A stretch of 64,000 bases of DNA. Source: Halopelagius longus. GTDB taxonomy: Archaea > Halobacteriota > Halobacteria > Halobacteriales > Haloferacaceae. The notes under the pieces are model-generated. The model worked only from the letters and a program-made list of their open reading frames with translations, was not told the origin of the DNA and ran no database searches. Every line of letters begins with the position of its first letter. Within the stretch, counting starts at the first letter, position 1. The position numbers were made by a program, and so were the translations under genes. The DNA is taken from the NCBI RefSeq assembly GCF_900100875.1, contig NZ_FNKQ01000002.1, positions 806,001-870,000 on the forward strand. Direction: 5' to 3'. Shown here piece after piece: positions 58,873 through 64,000 of the stretch.

Positions 58873-59892
58873 ATGAGCGATACCTCCTCGGTCACCGCGC
58901 ACCGACGCGGTGAGACGGACGAGACGCGAACAGAACGCCCCGAACGGAGAGACGGGGACGAGAAACTGCGGTGCCCGGAGTGTGCGTCGTCCGCACTCGT
59001 CGCCGACGAGGAACACGGGGAGACGGTCTGCGACGACTGCGGACTCGTCGTCGAGGAGGACTCCGTTGACCGCGGCCCCGAGTGGCGCGCCTTCGACGCC
59101 GCCGAACGCGACGAGAAGTCCCGCGTCGGCGCGCCGACGACGAACACGATGCACGACAAGGGCCTCTCGACCAACATCGGCCGGGAGAACAGAGACAGCA
59201 AGGGCAACTCCCTGTCGTCGAGGCAACGGAAGCGGATGCACCGCCTCCGGACGTGGAACGAACGCTTCCGCACCCGCGACTCCAAGGAGCGCAACCTGAA
59301 GCAAGCGCTCGGCGAGATAGACCGCATGGCCTCCGCGTTGGGCCTGCCGGAGAACGTCCGCGAGACCGCCTCGGTCATCTACCGCCGCGCACTCGACGAC
59401 GGCCTCCTACCCGGGCGCTCCATCGAGGGCATCGCCACGGCGTCGCTGTACGCCGCCGCGCGGATGGCGCACGTCCCGCGTTCGCTCGACGAACTCGCGA
59501 GGGTCTCGCGCGTGGACGAACGGGAGTTCCAAGGGGCCTACAGGTACGTCGTCCGCGAACTCGCCCTCGAAATCGAACCCGCGGACCCGACGGAGTACCT
59601 CCCGCGGTTCGCCTCGGAACTCGACGTGCCGGCGGAGACGGAGCGAACCGCCCGCGAACTGCTCGAAGACGCCAAGGAGGCGAACCTCCACTCGGGGAAA
59701 TCGCCGGTCGGTCTGGCCGCCGCCGCACTGTACGCCGCCGTCCGCCTGACGAACGTCCACGTCACGCAGACGATGATTGCCGACGTGAGCGACATCTCCG
59801 AGGTGACGATTCGCAACCGCTATCAGGAACTCCTCGACGCGCGCGAGGAGTCCGCCTTCGACGGTCCGAACCCGGCCCCGCAGAGCCTCTGA
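58873..59892 (+). CDS. tfb: Transcription initiation factor B (TFB)
   Basis: 339 residues. The N-terminal zinc ribbon is CPEC (about residues 34-37) and CDDCGLVVEEDSVDRGPEWR (53-), followed by the B-finger region GAPTTNTMHDKGLSTNIGRE. Two cyclin folds follow (NLKQALGEIDRMASALGLPE and SKLDVPAETERTARELLEDA-like repeats), ending QTMIADVSDISEVTIRNRYQ, the BRE-binding helix-turn-helix. Haloarchaea have many TFBs with different promoter preferences; which one this is cannot be told. The ATG at 58873 follows a TATA-poor region. Confidence 0.94.
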   Translation: MSDTSSVTAHRRGETDETRTERPERRDGDEKLRCPECASSALVADEEHGETVCDDCGLVVEEDSVDRGPEWRAFDAAERDEKSRVGAPTTNTMHDKGLSTNIGRENRDSKGNSLSSRQRKRMHRLRTWNERFRTRDSKERNLKQALGEIDRMASALGLPENVRETASVIYRRALDDGLLPGRSIEGIATASLYAAARMAHVPRSLDELARVSRVDEREFQGAYRYVVRELALEIEPADPTEYLPRFASELDVPAETERTARELLEDAKEANLHSGKSPVGLAAAALYAAVRLTNVHVTQTMIADVSDISEVTIRNRYQELLDAREESAFDGPNPAPQSL

Positions 59893-59920
59893 GCCCGAGG
59901 GGCCGACCCCCGACGGACGG

Positions 59921-60142
59921 TCAGAGGATGGACGGGTCGGGTGCGCGCGCGGCGTCCTCGTTCAGAATCGACAGGAGGTTCTCGTACGGAACGAACGCGA
60001 GAAACGTCTCCTCTCCGTCGGACGCCGTCCGTCGGGCCGACGAGGGGTGCTCGTCGACCGCGTACAGTTCGACACCGTGTTCGCCCAGTTCGTAGCGGTC
60101 ACAGACCACGTCGCGGTTCCGGGTGACGGCGCGGTACGTCAT
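59921..60142 (-). CDS. Small conserved-looking protein, function unknown
   Basis: 73 residues, MTYRAVTRNRDVVCDRYELG with HGVELYAVDEHPSSARRTAS and FVPYENLLSILNEDAARAPD. One Cys at about residue 14 and no membrane segment. It looks like a small beta-sheet protein with a C-terminal helix. It lies 42 nt upstream of the halocyanin gene on the same strand direction order (halocyanin is further right and upstream), so the two could be co-transcribed. Confidence 0.65.
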   Translation of the reverse strand: MTYRAVTRNRDVVCDRYELGEHGVELYAVDEHPSSARRTASDGEETFLAFVPYENLLSILNEDAARAPDPSIL

Positions 60143-60184
60143 GGGCGGCGGTACGCGCTCGATTTGCTTGAACGTTCGAGCGTC

Positions 60185-60679
60185 TCACTCCACGACTACG
60201 ACGCCCTTCATTCCCATCGCCCGGTGGGGGGAGCAGTAGTACTTGTACGTCCCCGCATCCTCCAACGCCCGGGAGAACGTGTGTCCCTTCTTGCCGGTGC
60301 GTTCGGACGCGAACGAGCCGTCCGTCGAGACGACGTCGTGGGCGTTTCCCTTCCCGGTCCACGTCCAGACGACCGTCGTGCCGGACGAGACGCGAACCGC
60401 GGCGGGAGAGAAGCCGTACGCTCCGCCGTTGGCCTGCGACCCCACCGTCACCTCCACCTCGGAGGCGTCCGTCTCCTCGACCACGCCGTCGTAGTTCGTC
60501 GTCGCGCCGAGCCATCCCCCGAAGTCGCGCTTCGACGCCGCGGCGTCGGCGGACTCCGCCCCGCCGGAGGACTCCTGCGACGGCGTGGTGCCGCCGCCGG
60601 AACAGCCCGCGAGAGCGGTCAGCGTCGCTACCGCCGCGGAACCGACGAACGCACGCCGCGAGCGACTGTCTCCGTGCAT
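60185..60679 (-). CDS. Halocyanin-like blue copper lipoprotein
   Basis: 164 residues. A Tat-type signal (RRAFVGSAAVATLTALAGC) with Cys26 as the lipidated residue, then a Ser/Gly linker and a plastocyanin domain. The four copper ligands are in order: His in GNAHDVVSTD, Cys and His in YYCSPHRAMG, and Met in AMGMKGVVVV. It carries electrons at the outer membrane face. It is divergent from the small PaaB-like protein and radical SAM pair, separated by about 100 nt. Confidence 0.92.
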   Translation of the reverse strand: MHGDSRSRRAFVGSAAVATLTALAGCSGGGTTPSQESSGGAESADAAASKRDFGGWLGATTNYDGVVEETDASEVEVTVGSQANGGAYGFSPAAVRVSSGTTVVWTWTGKGNAHDVVSTDGSFASERTGKKGHTFSRALEDAGTYKYYCSPHRAMGMKGVVVVE

Positions 60680-60760
60680 CGTCTCCCCGTCGTCGCAGGT
60701 CGGGAAAACCGGTTCGGTCCGTTCCCGGCGACTGGGAACGACCGAGCGAAACGTGGGGGG

Positions 60761-60777
60761 GTCGGCCGTAGGCCGAC
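60761..60777. repeat. Perfect inverted repeat before the PaaB-like gene
   Basis: GTCGGCC (60761-60767), GTA, GGCCGAC (60771-60777). The repeat ends 2 nt before the ATG at 60780. It can be an operator between the divergent halocyanin and PaaB-like genes, or a hairpin at the start of the transcript. There is no clear TATA element next to it. Confidence 0.5.
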
Positions 60778-60779
60778 GT

Positions 60780-61208
60780 ATGAACGGGGACGACGAGAGC
60801 GCAGACGCGAACGCGGGCGCGGGACGCACCGCGCCGGACGCACGAGGCACCGAGAACCGCGAACCGCGGCGGGCGCGCCCCGACGCGGGCAGAGAGTGGG
60901 AACTGTTCGTCCGCGAGGAGGCGGCCGGCCCCCTCCGGCACGTCGGCAGCGTGACCGGGAGAACCGCCGCCGTCGCGCGCGAGCAAGGCGAGTCGCTGTT
61001 CGGGTGGACCGCGGAAGCGATGTGGCTCTGCCCGGCCGACGAGGTGCGGCGCGTCGGCGGGCGGTCCCTCGACGGCGCGGCGTACGCGGGCGACGGAGAG
61101 AGCGACGGCGGGGATGGTCGCGAGAACGGGGAGAGCCGCGAGGACGGAGAGTGTCGCGGAGACGGGAACGCCCGCGACGACGCCGCGGAGACGGAGGTGC
61201 CGGGATGA
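60780..61208 (+). CDS. Small PaaB-like partner of a radical SAM enzyme
   Basis: 142 residues. Acidic, low-complexity ends frame a conserved-looking core (about residues 39-93): REWELFVREEAAGPLRHVGS, then VTGRTAAVAREQGESLFGWT and AEAMWLCPADEVRRV. This order (WE-FVR, HVGS, AEEA-like helix, W-P) recalls PaaB of phenylacetyl-CoA epoxidase. The small partner of haloarchaeal radical SAM genes has been labelled a candidate RiPP precursor; the fold-like core argues for a protein partner instead. The stop overlaps the radical SAM ATG (ATGA). One Cys lies in the core (LCPAD) and one in the tail. Confidence 0.7.
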   Translation: MNGDDESADANAGAGRTAPDARGTENREPRRARPDAGREWELFVREEAAGPLRHVGSVTGRTAAVAREQGESLFGWTAEAMWLCPADEVRRVGGRSLDGAAYAGDGESDGGDGRENGESREDGECRGDGNARDDAAETEVPG

Positions 61209-62428
61209 TATCCGTCAGCAAACTGCTCTGCGGCCTCGGCGCGGCGGGCGACGGCCTCCGGTACGACGCCGCGGGCGAGACGAACGAGGCGCAGATAACC
61301 GAGGAGAGGCAGCGCCGACCGGTCGTCGTCTGGAACGCCACGCGGCGGTGTAACCTCTACTGCGACCACTGCTACGCCGGGGCGGACGTCGACGCCGCCC
61401 CCGGCGAGTTCTCGACCGCCGAGGCCAAGCAGTTCATCGACGAACTCGCGGAGTACGGCGTGCCAGTGTTGCTGTTCTCGGGCGGCGAACCCCTCGTGCG
61501 CGACGACTTGGAGGCGCTGGTGGCGCACGCCTCGGACCGGGGAATCCGGCCCGTCCTCTCGACCAACGGGACGCTTCTGACGGCCGACCGCGCCCGGAAC
61601 CTCCGGGACGCGGGCCTCTCGTACGCGGGCGTCTCGGTGGACGGCCTCCGGGAGCGAAACGACGACTTCCGCGGGAAGGAGGGGGCGTTCGACGCCGCCG
61701 TCCGCGGCATCGAGAACTGCCTCGACGCCGGCCTGAAGACCGGACTGCGCTACACCATCACCCAGAAGAACGCCCCGGACATGGAGGACGTGGTGAACCT
61801 CCTGACGGACGTGGGGGTGGACCGCTTCTGCTTCTATCACCTCGACTACGGCGGGCGCGGCGGCGACATCGCGGACGCCGACCTCTCGACGGACGCCCGG
61901 CGGCGCGCCGTCCGCCGCCTCTGCGAGATGACGCGGGAGTACCACGCCCGCGGCGAGGAGATAGAGACGCTTCTGGTCGGCAACTACTGCGACGCCGCGT
62001 TCCTCGTCGAGTACGCCCGCGAGGAGTTGGGCGAGAAGAAGGCGAACGCGGTCCGTCGGTACCTCGAAGTCAACGGCGGCGACCCGACGGGCGAACGCGT
62101 CGCCGACGTGGACTACTGCGGCAACGTCCACCCCACGCAGTTCTGGCAGGGGTACAGCCTCGGAAACGTCCGCGACAGGCCGTTCGGAGCCATCTGGGAG
62201 GACGAGTCGAACCCCCTCCTGACCGCCCTCCGGGAGCGAGAGGAACACTTGACGGGGCGGTGCGCCGACTGCCGGTATCGGGACATCTGCCGCGGCGCAT
62301 CCCGCCTCCGCGCCATCGCCACCGAGGGCGACGTGTTCGCCCCCGACCCGCAGTGTTACCTCACCGAAGCCGAGCGACGCGGGTCGGACCCCGCGGACCC
62401 CGCAGGGACGGGGACGGCGGCGGACTGA
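61205..62428 (+). CDS. Radical SAM enzyme of the NirJ/AhbC/AhbD type
   Basis: 407 residues. RRPVVVWNATRRCNLYCDHC gives the 4Fe-4S motif CxxxCxxC (about residues 54-61). VPVLLFSGGEPLVRDDLEAL and RPVLSTNGTLLTADRARNLR follow, as in NirJ and the Ahb heme synthesis enzymes. The C-terminus has a second Cys cluster (DYCGNVHPTQFWQG, then CADCRYRDICRG), the twitch/SPASM site. Haloarchaea make heme by the siroheme (Ahb) route, so AhbC or AhbD activity is likely, but the two cannot be separated by eye. Its translation is coupled to the PaaB-like gene. Confidence 0.85.
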   Translation: MISVSKLLCGLGAAGDGLRYDAAGETNEAQITEERQRRPVVVWNATRRCNLYCDHCYAGADVDAAPGEFSTAEAKQFIDELAEYGVPVLLFSGGEPLVRDDLEALVAHASDRGIRPVLSTNGTLLTADRARNLRDAGLSYAGVSVDGLRERNDDFRGKEGAFDAAVRGIENCLDAGLKTGLRYTITQKNAPDMEDVVNLLTDVGVDRFCFYHLDYGGRGGDIADADLSTDARRRAVRRLCEMTREYHARGEEIETLLVGNYCDAAFLVEYAREELGEKKANAVRRYLEVNGGDPTGERVADVDYCGNVHPTQFWQGYSLGNVRDRPFGAIWEDESNPLLTALREREEHLTGRCADCRYRDICRGASRLRAIATEGDVFAPDPQCYLTEAERRGSDPADPAGTGTAAD

Positions 62429-62439
62429 GTCCCACGCCG

Positions 62440-62877
62440 CTACTCTTCTTCGCGGACGGTCAACACCGGGGCGTCGCACCGCCGGACGACCCGTTCGGTG
62501 ACGCTCCCGATGAGGGCGCGCCGCAGGCCCGTCCGGCCGTGCGTCCCCATCACCACGAGGTCAGCCCCCGCGTCCGCCGCGGCGTCGAGAATCTCGACGT
62601 GCGGGATGCCTATCAGCACCTCCGTCTCCGCGCGGACGCCCGCCTCCTCGGCGCGTTCGGCGGCGTCGCCGACCACCCGTTCCGCCCGCGCGCGGAGCGA
62701 ACTGCGCACGCCGTCGAGCGGTACGCTCTCGGGCGACAGCATGCCCACGTCGCCCACGTCAACGACCGAGAGGATGCGGAGCGTCGCGTCGTACGTCCGC
62801 GCGAGGTCTATCGCCCGGTCGAGGGCGGCGTCCGCCGGGTCGCTTCCGTCGGTGGGGACGAGAATCGTCCGGTACAT
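62440..62877 (-). CDS. Universal stress protein (UspA family)
   Basis: 145 residues: MYRTILVPTDGSDPADAALD at the start, GTHGRTGLRRALIGSVTERV with the complete ATP loop (about residue 115) and VVRRCDAPVLTV at the end. It is convergent with the radical SAM gene and divergent from the double-Usp gene. Confidence 0.9.
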   Translation of the reverse strand: MYRTILVPTDGSDPADAALDRAIDLARTYDATLRILSVVDVGDVGMLSPESVPLDGVRSSLRARAERVVGDAAERAEEAGVRAETEVLIGIPHVEILDAAADAGADLVVMGTHGRTGLRRALIGSVTERVVRRCDAPVLTVREEE

Positions 62878-62977
62878 ACGGGGTCGTACGCGCCGCAGGT
62901 CCGTGTAGCCACCGCCGATTCGGACGGAATCGGAAACTGCCTCCGCTTTTTTCTCTCTCGGCCCCCTACCGCGCGCC

Positions 62978-63835
62978 ATGGACGGACTCGACTCCTGCGA
63001 CCGCGTTCTCGTTCCCACCGACCGCGACGACGACGTGGTCGCCTTAGACCACGCCGTCGAAATCGCCCGCCGGTGCGACGCCGAACTGTACGTTCTGTCG
63101 GTCGTGAACCCCTACGGCATGTCGACGGTGGCCGACCGAACGGAGGCGGAGTCGCGCGCCGAGGACGTGGTGACCGCCGCCGCCGAGAGAGCCCGCGAGG
63201 AGGGCGTAGACGCCGACTGGGCCGTCGAGACGGGAGAGCCGAGTAAACAGATACTGGAGACGGTAGACCGGACGGACTCCGACGTGGTGGCGATGGGGAC
63301 GCACGGGCGACGCGGCGTCGAGCGATACGTGGTCGGAAGCGTCGCCGAGAAAGTCGTCCGCCACTCGCCGGTTCCGGTGTTGACGGTCAGAATCGACGCG
63401 CCCGGCGAACTACCGTACCGGGAGGTGGTCGTCCCGACGGACGGAAGCGAGGCGAACGACCCCGCCGAGGTGTGGGGCGTGGGCGTCGCGGCGGCGTTCG
63501 ACGCGGAGGTCCACGCCCTCTCGGTCGTCGGGTCCTCAGGGATCTCCGGCGGGGGCGCGGGCGAGGAGGATTCCGCGGAGGCGGCGGTCGAAGAGGTCCT
63601 CGAACGGGCCGAACGGGCGGACGCGGCGGCGGTTAGCGCTGTCGAACGCGGCGACCCCGCCGAGGAGATTATCGCCTACTCCGATGCGGCGGGCGGCGAC
63701 CTCGTGGTGATGGGGACCCACGGCCGGACGGGCCTGAAGCACGCCGTCATCGGGAGCGTCGCCGAGAACGTCGTCCGCCGCTCACCGGTTCCGGTCCTCA
63801 CCGTCCCCGGCGACGGCGGCGAACGAGGGGCGTGA
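62978..63835 (+). CDS. Tandem-domain universal stress protein
   Basis: 285 residues with two Usp domains. Domain 1 (about 1-140) begins RVLVPTDRDDDVVALDHAVE and has GTHGRRGVERYVVGSVAEKV. Domain 2 (about 145-280) begins EVVVPTDGSEANDPAEVWGV and has GTHGRTGLKHAVIGSVAENV. Both ATP-binding loops are intact. Fusion of two domains gives an internal dimer. A T-rich CTTTTTTCT about 27 nt before the ATG suggests a leaderless transcript. Its end overlaps the mobA start (GTGA). Confidence 0.9.
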   Translation: MDGLDSCDRVLVPTDRDDDVVALDHAVEIARRCDAELYVLSVVNPYGMSTVADRTEAESRAEDVVTAAAERAREEGVDADWAVETGEPSKQILETVDRTDSDVVAMGTHGRRGVERYVVGSVAEKVVRHSPVPVLTVRIDAPGELPYREVVVPTDGSEANDPAEVWGVGVAAAFDAEVHALSVVGSSGISGGGAGEEDSAEAAVEEVLERAERADAAAVSAVERGDPAEEIIAYSDAAGGDLVVMGTHGRTGLKHAVIGSVAENVVRRSPVPVLTVPGDGGERGA

Positions 63836-64000
63836 CGCCGGTGTCCGACGCGAACCGGGCGGGCGAGGTGGCCGACGGCGCGTTCGAGGGAGTCGTCCTC
63901 GGCGGCGGGTACTCGACTCGCTTCGGCGACGAGGACAAGGCCCTCGCGGAACTGCGGGGGCGTCCCCTCCTCGCGCACGTCGTCTCCCGACTGGGGAGGG
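63832..64000 (+). CDS. mobA: Molybdenum cofactor guanylyltransferase (MobA-like), 5' end only
   Basis: The first 56 codons are present; the gene runs off the right edge. GVVLGGGYSTRFGDEDKALA (about residues 20-39) is the MobA nucleotidyltransferase signature (GG.S.R.G..KAL). MobA attaches GMP to molybdopterin. The GTG at 63832 overlaps the stop of the double-Usp gene (GTGA); a GTG at 63841 is a second possible start. Confidence 0.82.
   Translation, partial: MTPVSDANRAGEVADGAFEGVVLGGGYSTRFGDEDKALAELRGRPLLAHVVSRLGR

Noticed and set aside
60780..61208. The PaaB-like gene read as a classic RiPP precursor
   Set aside because: No leader-core boundary, no repeated Cys/Ser/Thr core and a conserved globular-looking middle. 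I kept it as a protein partner and listed the RiPP label as the alternative.
60185..62479. 764-codon minus-strand frame that ends in the halocyanin
   Set aside because: Only the last 164 codons (from 60679) make the halocyanin with its own Tat signal. The rest is antisense to the PaaB-like and radical SAM genes.
1..64000. tRNA, rRNA genes, CRISPR arrays, insertion sequences or prophage
   Set aside because: I looked for CCA-adjacent cloverleaf patterns, regularly spaced direct repeats, transposase motifs and terminal inverted repeats and saw none I could support. A program-based scan (tRNAscan, CRISPR finder) would be needed to exclude degenerate cases.

Overview
The window is chromosomal DNA of a haloarchaeon, most likely of the Haloferax side of the class. 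The evidence is high GC content, very acidic proteins, Tat-dependent lipoproteins (twin Arg plus LAGC lipobox), PGF-CTERM surface anchors, leaderless promoters with a TATA element about 27 nt before the start codon, a proteasome, TFB, RNase P proteins, Gar1, SRP19, and fused PurN-AICARFT and FolC-FolP enzymes. I see no insertion sequence, phage, CRISPR array, rRNA or tRNA. Genes are densely packed, often with ATGA or GTGA overlaps.

Layout. 1-6449 (minus): an Mrp-type cation/proton antiporter operon, read mnhE-F-G-(MrpA C-terminal-like)-B-C-D-D'-(next gene off the edge). 6698-8958: small haloarchaeal proteins, a winged-helix regulator and a purine phosphoribosyltransferase. 9086-15574: a complete dipeptide/oligopeptide ABC importer. 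15640-22327: PfpI-like protein, HTH/zinc-ribbon regulator, sugar nucleotidyltransferase, Dph6, two tandem PAPS-reductase-like proteins and a P-loop kinase. 22473-24575: glutaredoxin, then the glucose module gdh-gfcR. 24864-33466: hydrolase, NhaP-type antiporter, arylsulfotransferase-like protein, and purB facing the purN-AICARFT fusion, then a bacterioopsin-activator-like regulator. 33711-39525: exported amidohydrolase, Usp, FolC-FolP fusion, TANGO2-like protein and a small regulator. 39706-42292 (minus): rpp30, methyltransferase, pop5, psmA. 42380-49109 (minus): a PGF-CTERM protein, then lysine biosynthesis genes dapA-dapB-dapD, a degenerate DapF-like gene, lysA and dapE. 49476-53419: NYN protein, membrane proteins, PUA protein, presenilin-like protease, gar1 and srp19. 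53500-57141: divergent vitamin B12 transporter genes btuF and btuCD. 57546-64000: CetZ-like tubulin homologue, TFB, halocyanin, a PaaB-like small protein coupled to a NirJ/Ahb-type radical SAM enzyme, two Usp genes and the start of mobA.

The points most worth a second look are the radical-SAM pair at 60780-62428, whose small partner looks like a PaaB-fold protein rather than a peptide precursor; the half-length, active-site-less DapF in the lysine cluster; three short leaderless upstream ORFs placed directly before or overlapping main start codons; and palindromic operator candidates at the dapA, btuF/btuC and gdh promoters. All functional calls rest on reading motifs by eye, with no database search.
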